A DNA stretch of 64,000 nt from Promethearchaeota archaeon (lineage in GTDB: Archaea; Asgardarchaeota; Lokiarchaeia; Helarchaeales; RDOG01): positions 186,001 through 250,000 of the forward strand of contig RDOG01000004.1 in assembly GCA_011365055.1 (NCBI GenBank), written 5' to 3'. The position numbers were made by a program, and so were the translations under genes. How positions within the stretch are numbered: position 1 is the first letter of the stretch; each line of letters opens with the position of its first letter. Below the pieces are notes generated by a model. It was given only the letters and a program-made list of their open reading frames with translations. It was not told the DNA's origin and did not search any database. Of this stretch, positions 26,747-35,211 are shown piece by piece.

Positions 26747-27096
26747 TCTTATTCATTTCTCTTTAATTTATGTAAAAAAATTTATAAAGAAAGGAAATTT
26801 GCTTTTTCTCATTTGTTTTTTGTGACTTATATGCATTTTGTAAATTCTAATAAATCAAACCATTATATAATTTCATTTTGCAATTATCAACGTTCTCTTG
26901 ATTATTTGTATTCTATCAATGAATATACAGTAAAATCGAATATTTTTGGAAATATTATGAAATAAACCTAATTAAAAGAAATCTTACGTCTAAGATCAAA
27001 ATTAATGGGGAAAAAAAAAATTAATTTAATTTAAAAATGTTATTATATTAACGTTTTCTAATTATTTAAACGGATTGTTTGATTTTTTCTTAAATA
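26747..27096. other. Intergenic, no gene seen
   Basis: About 350 AT-rich bases between two minus-strand genes. No frame of protein-like composition and no RNA structure seen. A promoter for the HdrD-like gene is expected near 26760-26850. Confidence 0.4.
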
Positions 27097-27717
27097 TCAT
27101 CCAATTTCTAATTCTAAATTATCATTTTTCATTAATTTATCAAATTCTTCTTTTGCTCTTTTTTCATTATCAAATATTTTTAATTTTAATTCTTCAATTC
27201 TTTTAAGACTTTCTTTAAAATTAGATTCTAGAGATGAATAAGTAGTTTGTTCGGCTTCAATTTCATTTTTTATTTTGTTATATTCCTCTTCGATTTCTAT
27301 GAACTTGTTGTTATATTCAATACTGGTGTTAACTGCATTATCATAATCGCTTTTTAATTCGTCTTCTTTTTCTTTGATTTTATTCAATTTATTAACTAAC
27401 TTCTCTTTTTCTTTTTCCTTTAAATCCTCTATTGAATTTTGATCAAATTCATAAATTTTTTGAGCAATCTCATCTCTTTCTTTAACAGCATCTTCATATT
27501 TTTTTTGGAGGTTTAATTCTGCGGTTTTTGCTTTATTTGCTTTCTTCTGACTGTCTTTAAATTCATTGTCTAAATTTTTTAATTCTTTTTTCTTTTTTTC
27601 AAGAATTTCAAGTTTTTCTTCCATCAAATTTTTAATTTGTTCGCAATTTTCACTTGAAAGTTTGATTTTTTCTTCCATTTCAACTTTTTGGACATCTAGC
27701 TTCTTTAATTCTTCCAT
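27097..27717 (-). CDS. Long coiled-coil protein
   Basis: A 206-residue protein that is almost entirely heptad-patterned coiled coil, rich in Glu, Lys and Leu, with no globular domain or membrane segment. The start is ATG 27717 with GGTGGA upstream; a TTG six codons earlier is possible. Such proteins are often structural or scaffolding parts. It is alone on its strand, divergent from the permease pair. Confidence 0.75.
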   Translation of the reverse strand: MEELKKLDVQKVEMEEKIKLSSENCEQIKNLMEEKLEILEKKKKELKNLDNEFKDSQKKANKAKTAELNLQKKYEDAVKERDEIAQKIYEFDQNSIEDLKEKEKEKLVNKLNKIKEKEDELKSDYDNAVNTSIEYNNKFIEIEEEYNKIKNEIEAEQTTYSSLESNFKESLKRIEELKLKIFDNEKRAKEEFDKLMKNDNLELEIG

Positions 27718-27898
27718 CTTCAGACAATCCACCAATATTCCTAAAAAGTCCTTAGTAAAATTAAAATAATATTGAAATCCATTTAATTTATTAATTTCAT
27801 AACTTAAAAATCTCTTAGAACGTCAATATTAATAGTTTTTCAAAGGTTATTAGTTAACATTTCAATTCCATATGAATTATGACTTGGAGAAAAAATGA

Positions 27899-28438
27899 AT
27901 GAGCATAAATTTCTTATTAGAACTATTGCCACCAATCATATTGGGAGGATTAGCGATTGTTCTATACTTAATAAGCCTTAAAAAAGATAAAGAAAAAACA
28001 AAGAAGGCGATAAAGAAATCATTAAAAATATTTATTACTGCTTTACCACTTTTTGCTGTAGCTTTAATTTTAACGGGACTATTTTATAGTGACATAATTA
28101 TGCCCCCGTATTTTGTGGAACAGGTTTTAGGCACTTCAGCAGGTCTAGTGGGGATTTTAATAGGAACGCTTCTCGGATTTCCTATGCCTGGACCCCGGTA
28201 TGCAATATATCCATTATCTATGGTTCTTTTACAAAAAGGTGCAGGTGTCGGTACTATTACGGCATTGATCATGGGACAACAGATAATTGATGTTCCAGAG
28301 GGATGTTTTATTGAAATAAAATACATGGGTACGAAATTTTTCATCATAAGAACGATAATATCAGTTCTTGTAGTTTTTACATCGGGAGTAATCGCAGAAC
28401 TGTTATCATGGATCATTCCTTTAAACATTTATGCATAG
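27899..28438 (+). CDS. Half-size permease (ArsP/DUF318-like), part A
   Basis: A 179-residue integral membrane protein with about five helices. The loop LGFPMPGPRYAIYPL and IMGQQIID resembles the conserved loop of the COG0701 ArsP/DUF318 permeases. Full-length family members have two such halves in one chain; here the halves are two adjacent genes, so A and B should pair in the membrane. GGAG precedes the ATG. The substrate is unknown (arsenicals or metals in known members). Confidence 0.75.
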   Translation: MSINFLLELLPPIILGGLAIVLYLISLKKDKEKTKKAIKKSLKIFITALPLFAVALILTGLFYSDIIMPPYFVEQVLGTSAGLVGILIGTLLGFPMPGPRYAIYPLSMVLLQKGAGVGTITALIMGQQIIDVPEGCFIEIKYMGTKFFIIRTIISVLVVFTSGVIAELLSWIIPLNIYA

Positions 28439-28447
28439 GTGAGCTTA

Positions 28448-29029
28448 TTGGAAGTAATACAAGAAAAAAAGAAGTTCGAGTTGGGTCCATTTTTATTAGA
28501 TATCATGTTAGTTTTTGTAGTTCTTGCGGTTTGCATCATTATAATAATAATTTTTCCAACTGAGTTCATTTCTATATTTCAAGTATCGTTATCAGTTACG
28601 ATTGATCAATTAATTTCAATCATACCAATATTTTTAGTCGCCACTTTTCTTGCAGGTATCATGGATATTTGGATAGATAAAGAAATGGTTGTAAAACTTT
28701 TTGATAAAACTAGATTAATCGTAGGTTTATTATTTATTACTTGTATCGGAATAGCTACTCCGGGTCCAATATTTGCAATGTTCCCTATAGTACTAGTGTT
28801 AAAACGTAAAGGAGTGAAGTCTCATTTCTTAATTGCTTTCATTGCAGGGCAAACGATGATGGGACCGATGCGTATCCCATTAGAATTAATTTATTTAGGA
28901 CCCACGTTCTTACTAGTTAGGGCACTTTTAGCTATTTTTTCGGGTCTTATGAGTGGATTGCTAGCACTTCCATTTTCAAAATGGCTTGATAAAGATATTA
29001 CAAAATATGGTCAAGAAGAGAAAATATAA
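28448..29029 (+). CDS. Half-size permease (ArsP/DUF318-like), part B
   Basis: About 193 residues with five helices and the same signature as part A, here GIATPGPIFAMFPIVLVLKRKG and IAGQTMMGPMRIPLELIYLG. I chose the TTG at 28448 since GGTGAG (28438-28443) is properly spaced before it; GTG 28439 is the alternative. The ribosome binding site begins inside part A's stop codon, so the two are coupled. Having its own start argues against a broken single gene. Confidence 0.75.
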   Translation: MEVIQEKKKFELGPFLLDIMLVFVVLAVCIIIIIIFPTEFISIFQVSLSVTIDQLISIIPIFLVATFLAGIMDIWIDKEMVVKLFDKTRLIVGLLFITCIGIATPGPIFAMFPIVLVLKRKGVKSHFLIAFIAGQTMMGPMRIPLELIYLGPTFLLVRALLAIFSGLMSGLLALPFSKWLDKDITKYGQEEKI

Positions 29030-29112
29030 TAATGGAGAAATATACCTAAAAAAATATAAAATATCATTTTAAAAATATATGAAATAAAATTAACATCTCT
29101 TGAGGGTAAAAA

Positions 29113-30003
29113 ATGGCAGATAAAAAATCTTCTGAAGAAATACAGCCCGGAGAATTAAAAAGAATAGTTCCAAGAGTTACTTATGAAATAGTTGGAGCTT
29201 TTAACTTATTAAATGCACCAAAAGATGTTGCAGAATTTTATTCTTTTATTCTTTCAAACCCAAATTGTTCAACAGACCAAATTCAATCTCAATTCCATCG
29301 AAAAACAAAGAATTTAGAATTTTTGAAGTCCTACGGATGGATAAAATCTTCGAAGGGGACTGAAGGCGAGACGCTTTATAACGTGGTTCCACCAAATACG
29401 ATTTTGGACCCACTCATTGATGAAAAAGAAGTTCAATTAAAAAAATTACAGAAAGAAGTGAAAAAATTAGAAGATGATGTGATGACTCTAAACCTTGCAC
29501 GACGAGATTTATTAGCATTGTCAAAAGAAGGTTTTGCTAGTGAAGTTTTGAATACTCCAGATGATTTTTATCGTGTCCAAGGTTATATGTGTCGAAATGC
29601 GAAAAAAAATATAATTGCAGTAACTGATAGATGGTTGCTAGCATTATATATTCAACAATTAGATAATTCAATAAAAATTGCTGCTGAAAACGGAGTTGAC
29701 ATAAGAATTTTAGGGCGTATTGAGGATGAAGATCCATCGATGTGCAGGGAATTAGCGATCAGGGCTAGAGATCTACTTGATGCGGGTGCAAAAGTACGTG
29801 TATTAAATGAAAAAGTCAGAATTCGTTTTATGGTTATAGATGAAGAATCAGTATTTTTTGCTGTTAGACCACCAAAATCATTACATAGAGGCTCATATAT
29901 TAGGCATCCAGATTTTGCAAAAAATTTTGTTGATGAGATGGAAATTCTATGGGAAAAAGCTGAAAAACCAGATGAATTAATTAAAAAATACTTGAAATCC
30001 TAG
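29113..30003 (+). CDS. TrmB-like transcriptional regulator
   Basis: A 296-residue protein with a winged-helix domain (about 20-90, INSERT-like pattern RKTKNLEFLKSYGWIKSS), a coiled coil (95-130), and a C-terminal PLD-like sensor domain (135-290) of the TrmB family, which in archaea controls sugar and other genes. The strand pattern (NIIAVTDRWLLAL, VDIRILGRI, KVRVLNEKVRIRFMVIDEES) fits. It directly overlaps the toroid gene, so it may regulate that operon and be cotranscribed with it. The ligand is unknown. Confidence 0.75.
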   Translation: MADKKSSEEIQPGELKRIVPRVTYEIVGAFNLLNAPKDVAEFYSFILSNPNCSTDQIQSQFHRKTKNLEFLKSYGWIKSSKGTEGETLYNVVPPNTILDPLIDEKEVQLKKLQKEVKKLEDDVMTLNLARRDLLALSKEGFASEVLNTPDDFYRVQGYMCRNAKKNIIAVTDRWLLALYIQQLDNSIKIAAENGVDIRILGRIEDEDPSMCRELAIRARDLLDAGAKVRVLNEKVRIRFMVIDEESVFFAVRPPKSLHRGSYIRHPDFAKNFVDEMEILWEKAEKPDELIKKYLKS

Positions 30004-31241
30004 TGGAAGAAAGTAGCATGAGCAAACGAGAAGTAATGGAAGAAATTAAAGCAACAAAAATTGAACTAAATAATTTTTTTAGTGAATTTGAGCAGAAGAT
30101 GGATGATAAGGCAGATAGAAGTTTAAGCTTTGCTATTGGAAGAGGTTTAAAATTTTTAGAAAATGTTCAGAATCAAGATGGAGGCTTTGGTCTCACCAAA
30201 GAAAGAGAATCAAACCCCCATCTTACAAGCTTTTCCCTATTAGCATTAAGTAAAGGAGGTAGAACTAAAGAAAATGAGGTCATAAAGCGTGCCCTTCGAT
30301 TTCTTGAAAACACCCAAAATGAAGAAGGTTGGTGGTCATATGAAACAATTAGCGCAAGTGAAAGCATAGGAGTTACAGGATTGATTGTTCAAGCTTTTCA
30401 GATTTTAAAAGTAAGTAAAACTCATCCAATGTATAGAGCAGCTTTAAATTTTCTTAAAAGATCTTTTTCAGATGATGAAGGATGCTGGCGAGACAATAAA
30501 TTTTCAGAATATGGTGAAATTTCAGTAAACGAATCTGCATTCAATGCTATCGAGGGAGAATTAAAAAAAAATCAACTTGATAAATTTAAATTGTTATTTA
30601 GATCACGATTAAATGCTGATGATGGATATGGATGGAAATTAAGATCTGAAATGGGGGATGAGGTAAGTGATATCGAAAATACTGGTATAGCATTAAAAAT
30701 TTTAAATAAATTAAATTTTTCTAAAGAAGACGAATTTATGAAAAAAGCAATTGAATATGTTATAAGCTCACAATTACCAAACTATGGTTTTCCTCGGAAA
30801 AAATTATTAGCTAAACGCATTGAAACTGCTGAGAGAGATATTGAATTTGATGCAACTAGTTTAGCGATATCCGGTCTTATTGCTTCGAATTTTAATCCTT
30901 ATAGTAAGATTATTCAATCTGCAGCAGAAAGTTTAGCAAATTATATAAATGAAGATGGTGGTTGGGGTGATGGGCCAGGAAAAGAAAGCGACACAGATTC
31001 TACTGCACTTGCAGTCATTGCATTGATAGATGCAAGTAGAGCTGCAGTCCCTCTAGCAGATATTCAATATGAATTTTATGAAGCAAAAAGTTTTATTAAA
31101 AATTATATTGATAGAAATGTAGAGCAGTTAAATAATGAAATAAAAGAAACTAAAAGGTTAAATCGTTTGCTTAAATATTATACACTCATCTTAATTACCA
31201 CTCTAATAATTGTAGTGATCTTATTCACTACAATTTTGTAA
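30003..31241 (+). CDS. Tail-anchored alpha-alpha toroid protein, copy 1
   Basis: A 412-residue protein built from prenyltransferase/squalene-oxidase-type repeats, for example FLENVQNQDGGFG, LENTQNEEGWWSY and YINEDGGWG, which form an alpha-alpha barrel. A short N-terminal helix precedes the repeats and a single membrane helix near 385-410 ends the chain, placing the barrel in the cytoplasm if tail-anchored. The DxDD or zinc residues of cyclases and prenyltransferases are not obvious, so it may be a binding protein. GTG 30003 abuts the previous stop; ATG 30018 is equally possible. Confidence 0.78.
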   Translation: MEESSMSKREVMEEIKATKIELNNFFSEFEQKMDDKADRSLSFAIGRGLKFLENVQNQDGGFGLTKERESNPHLTSFSLLALSKGGRTKENEVIKRALRFLENTQNEEGWWSYETISASESIGVTGLIVQAFQILKVSKTHPMYRAALNFLKRSFSDDEGCWRDNKFSEYGEISVNESAFNAIEGELKKNQLDKFKLLFRSRLNADDGYGWKLRSEMGDEVSDIENTGIALKILNKLNFSKEDEFMKKAIEYVISSQLPNYGFPRKKLLAKRIETAERDIEFDATSLAISGLIASNFNPYSKIIQSAAESLANYINEDGGWGDGPGKESDTDSTALAVIALIDASRAAVPLADIQYEFYEAKSFIKNYIDRNVEQLNNEIKETKRLNRLLKYYTLILITTLIIVVILFTTIL

Positions 31242-31260
31242 TTTATAGGGGATATATAAT

Positions 31261-32466
31261 TTGGTTACGAAAAAAAAAGAATTTGATTTAAGGGGAAAAT
31301 TAGAGGAAGTTGACAAATATTTTTATGATTTGAAAGATGAATTTGATGATTTAGCGGATAAAAATCCGAATTGGGCTATAGATAAAGGATTGAAATGGTT
31401 AGAAAGAGCTCAAAATAGTGATGGAGGTTTTGGAATTAGTGAGGGAAAAGATTCTGTTATTCATTTAACTGCTTTAGCATTATTGGTTTTAAGTAAAGTT
31501 GAAAAGTATACTTTAGACAACAATGTAATTAAAATTGCTTTAAAATATCTTGAAAGCACCCAAAATAAAGAAGGTTGGTGGTCATACGATTTAGGTAGCA
31601 AAACAGGAAGTGTTGGAGTAACAGGTCTAGTTGTTCAAGCATTAAAGAGAATAGGTGTAAATTCCTCCAATATTATGTTTCAAAAATCAATAATGTTTCT
31701 TAAAGAATCTTTTTCGGATGAAAAATCGTGTTGGCGAGATAATCCTTTTTCAGAATATGGAGAAGTTTCCGTAAACGAAGCAGCATTTAATGCTATTTAT
31801 GATCTTCTTGATAAAGTACCGCTAAAAAATTGTGAAAATTTAATTAAAACAAAATTAAATGCGGATGAAGGATACGGATGGAATTTTTTTTATGATAATG
31901 AACAGGATGAAAGTGATATTGAAAATACAGCTTTAGCATTGAAAATTATTAAAACTCTTGACATTCCAGCAACTGAATCTCCAGCAAAAGAAGCAATAAA
32001 TTATATAATAAGTTCTCAAGTGCCAAATGGAGGATTTCCAAGAAAGAAACATATAGCAAAACGCAATGAAGATGCAGAAAATGATGCTACAGCGCTTGGA
32101 ATTTCGGGTCTTATTGAAATGGGAATCGAACCTCATAATGAAGTAATTCATGCAGCTACTTCATTTTTACTTAGAAATATTAATATTGATGGAGGTTGGG
32201 GTAATAAACTTGGAAGTGAAAGTGATACTGATTCTACTGCACTTGCATTAATGGCGCTAATGGATGCTTGGAAAAATTCAATTCCATTAGTAGATATCAA
32301 ATTAAAAATTTCTGAAACAAGAAAATTTATTGATTCTTTTATTGAAAGTCATGTTGATCTATTAGATGATGAATTAAATAATTATAAAAGTTGGAATCGC
32401 ATTTTAGAAATAAGCATTACTTTATTAGGGGTATTAATTCCAATTGTAATCACGCTATTCATTTAG
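31261..32466 (+). CDS. Tail-anchored alpha-alpha toroid protein, copy 2
   Basis: A 401-residue paralog of copy 1, aligned along its whole length: FLERAQNSDGGFG-like, LESTQNKEGWWSY and INIDGGWGNKLG repeats, then a C-terminal membrane helix (LEISITLLGVLIPIVITLFI). Start is TTG 31261 after AGGGGAT. The two toroids probably form a heterodimer, as protein prenyltransferase subunits do, though no lipid-enzyme active site is evident. Nineteen bases separate the copies. Confidence 0.78.
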   Translation: MVTKKKEFDLRGKLEEVDKYFYDLKDEFDDLADKNPNWAIDKGLKWLERAQNSDGGFGISEGKDSVIHLTALALLVLSKVEKYTLDNNVIKIALKYLESTQNKEGWWSYDLGSKTGSVGVTGLVVQALKRIGVNSSNIMFQKSIMFLKESFSDEKSCWRDNPFSEYGEVSVNEAAFNAIYDLLDKVPLKNCENLIKTKLNADEGYGWNFFYDNEQDESDIENTALALKIIKTLDIPATESPAKEAINYIISSQVPNGGFPRKKHIAKRNEDAENDATALGISGLIEMGIEPHNEVIHAATSFLLRNINIDGGWGNKLGSESDTDSTALALMALMDAWKNSIPLVDIKLKISETRKFIDSFIESHVDLLDDELNNYKSWNRILEISITLLGVLIPIVITLFI

Positions 32467-32574
32467 AATTAAAAATAAATTAAGATCAAAAATCAATTAA
32501 ATAATGTGAGAGATATAATTCAATGTTTTAATTTTATTCTAAATTAGAAAAATAATCTTGAAGGTGATTCTTAT

Positions 32575-35127
32575 ATGGTTGAAGATGAATCAGACGATTT
32601 TGTAGCGGAGCTCAAAGATGTCATAAAAGGAAGGTATTATACATATGCAAGAGAAAGATACAATGAATGGTCAGACAAAGAATCCAAGTTAGGATTGAAG
32701 TTGAAGAAAGAGATTTATGAAGGTATTATAAAAGATTCAAAAGAATTTATTGAACATAAATTCAAACATTTAAAAGCATATGTGAAAGATAGAAATTACA
32801 CACGTTTAGATCTTGAAATGAAAATAATTAAAAAAAATCTCAATTATTTACATGATATAATTGCAGAACTTAATACAGACGATCAAATCAATTGGGATAA
32901 ATTACAGGTCGAATTTCGTATATTTGCTAAAAATACTGCTCAAGCATTAATGAAATATGAAAATGATTATCGAAAATTAATTGAAGATGAAAATAAGAAT
33001 TTTGAAAAAATGAAAGAAAAATTAGAGAAAGGGAAAGATAAGGAGAAAATAGCTGCAATTGAACAAAAAAAAGTGCAATTAATATTAGAAACCAGAGAAG
33101 GAAACTATCACGATAAATTTATAGAATACATCCCATTTTTTGGAGTTTCTACAATAAGATTAAGAGTTATTATTAATGAACCAGTTAAAGATCTTTGGAT
33201 CAGACCGCATTTTACCCCAGATCTCTACTCAACTAATGTTGCATGGAGTAATTATGTATGTGGACTGAATAACGAACATACGGATTTTAATATAACCCAC
33301 GGATTTATTGCTACATACGGGGGTGGTAATCTAGGGGGATTCAAAATTGGAGAAGTTCCAGAACATACAGAAAAATATGTATTTTTCTTTCTTAGGCATC
33401 ACGATGAAAAATTAAAAGATTTATTAGATTTTTCTATTACATTTGATGCTGTGGAAGAAGATGGATGGGGTCAAAAAGTCATGGATTCACTCACGATACA
33501 ATTAAAATATCCTGATGATATTCGACCTGAAACTCTCAAAGAAATTCCAGATTTAGCAGATCCAAAATGTCCATGTTACCCAATCTATAGTTACGATTAC
33601 AAAGACTTCAAAGGAAGACCTGATGAAAAATATAGAGAAATTAATTTTAGAGGTAACATGCTACCCGGTTATTATCCAAGATGGATTCCGCCACAAAAGA
33701 TAGAATATGAACCTATTTCAGAGAAGTTGAAAGAAAGAATAAGTAATTTAAAGGTACGAACTTATCCAAATGGTGAAGTTAGAATTTGGTATTATTTTGG
33801 AACTGAACCTCGATTGATTGCCCATTTAAAAGGTAGTTTATCCGATGCAGTTTTTTATGATCCACTAAAAATGGTTACAGCTGATATCATGAGATTCTAT
33901 TCTGAGGATATCATTGTTATAAGGATTTGGTTCTGGTGGATTGATTTACGAATGAATGATAAAAAATGGAGAATGTTTCATGAAATGCCGGATTTTGAAC
34001 GCGTGGATTTTGTAATAGATCTCAATAATCCTCAAAAAAACAAGAATATAATTCCATTTATTTCGACAGATGTTCATTGGAAAGAATTTTGGTTGGATAC
34101 GAGATATGTAGATAAAGTAGTAGATGTTAAATTTACTCCAATAGGGATTGATTTGGTTAATTGGAAGCAATTGGTTGCATACTTCTCGCATCACCTCGGA
34201 ATTCTTTATAATCCCTTGCCTGCAATCATATATTCTTTATTTACTGGATTACAAGATGATAAAGATTTTTATTGCGTGATTTGTGGTAAAAAAACCTCTG
34301 AACCACCCAATGTAGCTGCAATAAAACAAATAGCAGAAGAAATTGATGAAAAGAATTTAACAGAAAAAGAATATGCAAAAATGGCGGAAAAGATAATAGC
34401 GGATGATATGACAGATTTAATGTGTCCAAGCTGTAAGAAAATAATAAGAAAAGATGATAAATTGCAATACTTGTTTTTATTTAAAGATTTTGAAAAATTG
34501 CATAAAAAATTAAGTGATGAGATTTTAAAAGATGCTTTAAAAGAGGAGACTAAGGAAGCTGGTGTAAAACATGCGCTAAGAATTCAAAATTGTCATGTAC
34601 CAACCCCAGCTGATGGAATTACTTCGCATGAATGGTGTTCTTCAACAGTCGTTAAACCTCTTCCCTTAAAGGAATTAGAAACTCGAGAAGAATTTGAGAA
34701 TAGTTTGAAATTAAATAAATTAGATCATTATGATATTACCAATTTGGAAGGTATGAAGAGTAGTTATGCAGTGAAATTATATAAATTAGGAATAAACAAG
34801 TTACGAGAATTAGTTAATGCAGATATAAATCAAGTATATGAATCAATAGAAAGAACGGGATTATCCCAAAAAGAAGTCGAAGAACTTTATGATTTATTAT
34901 CTCGGTGGCAACACATGGCTGAACTTTATCAAATTAAGGGAATAGGAAGCCAAATGAGCGATTTATTGGTCGAAGTCGGTGAAAATATTAGATCCTTGGC
35001 AGACAGGAATCCCGAGGAGCTTTTAGTGGATATTAAAAGATATAATTCAATACATAATGATGTAAGTAGAGTACCTTCTATAGAAAAATTAAAAGATTGG
35101 ATTGAGCAAGCAAAAACATTATTATAA
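32575..35127 (+). CDS. Large protein with C-terminal DUF4332-like helix-hairpin-helix
   Basis: An 850-residue protein. Residues 1-190 are helical and charged; the middle (190-580) is strand-rich with many aromatics and is unrecognised; a split zinc site follows (CVICGKK near 565 and CPSCKK near 625). The last ~130 residues repeat L-x-G-x-x...LYKLGI and IKGIGSQMSDLLVEVG, the DUF4332/HhH type that binds DNA or protein. AGGTGA precedes the ATG. It follows the toroids on the same strand and may form a complex with them. Confidence 0.65.
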   Translation: MVEDESDDFVAELKDVIKGRYYTYARERYNEWSDKESKLGLKLKKEIYEGIIKDSKEFIEHKFKHLKAYVKDRNYTRLDLEMKIIKKNLNYLHDIIAELNTDDQINWDKLQVEFRIFAKNTAQALMKYENDYRKLIEDENKNFEKMKEKLEKGKDKEKIAAIEQKKVQLILETREGNYHDKFIEYIPFFGVSTIRLRVIINEPVKDLWIRPHFTPDLYSTNVAWSNYVCGLNNEHTDFNITHGFIATYGGGNLGGFKIGEVPEHTEKYVFFFLRHHDEKLKDLLDFSITFDAVEEDGWGQKVMDSLTIQLKYPDDIRPETLKEIPDLADPKCPCYPIYSYDYKDFKGRPDEKYREINFRGNMLPGYYPRWIPPQKIEYEPISEKLKERISNLKVRTYPNGEVRIWYYFGTEPRLIAHLKGSLSDAVFYDPLKMVTADIMRFYSEDIIVIRIWFWWIDLRMNDKKWRMFHEMPDFERVDFVIDLNNPQKNKNIIPFISTDVHWKEFWLDTRYVDKVVDVKFTPIGIDLVNWKQLVAYFSHHLGILYNPLPAIIYSLFTGLQDDKDFYCVICGKKTSEPPNVAAIKQIAEEIDEKNLTEKEYAKMAEKIIADDMTDLMCPSCKKIIRKDDKLQYLFLFKDFEKLHKKLSDEILKDALKEETKEAGVKHALRIQNCHVPTPADGITSHEWCSSTVVKPLPLKELETREEFENSLKLNKLDHYDITNLEGMKSSYAVKLYKLGINKLRELVNADINQVYESIERTGLSQKEVEELYDLLSRWQHMAELYQIKGIGSQMSDLLVEVGENIRSLADRNPEELLVDIKRYNSIHNDVSRVPSIEKLKDWIEQAKTLL

Positions 35128-35133
35128 AAAAAT

Positions 35134-35151
35134 CTTTTATTTCTTTTTTTT
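35134..35151 (+). terminator. T-tract before proS
   Basis: TTTTATTTCTTTTTTTT shortly after the stop of the preceding gene, a typical poly-T archaeal terminator that would separate that operon from proS. Confidence 0.45.
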
Positions 35152-35199
35152 AGTTTATATTTATTAATATTAAATATTTCCAATTAATATTTCCGTTAC

Positions 35200-35204
35200 G
35201 GAGG
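35200..35204 (+). promoter_or_regulatory. GGAGG ribosome binding site of proS
   Basis: A strong GGAGG, seven bases before an ATT codon at 35212 in the proS frame. No ATG, GTG or TTG lies between the preceding in-frame stop (35185) and ATG 35365. It therefore indicates a non-standard start. Confidence 0.65.
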
Positions 35205-35211
35205 CTTAAAA

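Noticed and set aside
28431..28450. Frameshift or broken gene between the permease halves
   Set aside because: Each half is complete in helices and signature, and GGTGAG before a TTG supplies a normal second start.
30003..32466. Squalene-hopene cyclase or protein prenyltransferase
   Set aside because: The repeats match the fold, but no DxDD motif or zinc-binding Asp/Cys/His set is evident and both end in a membrane helix.
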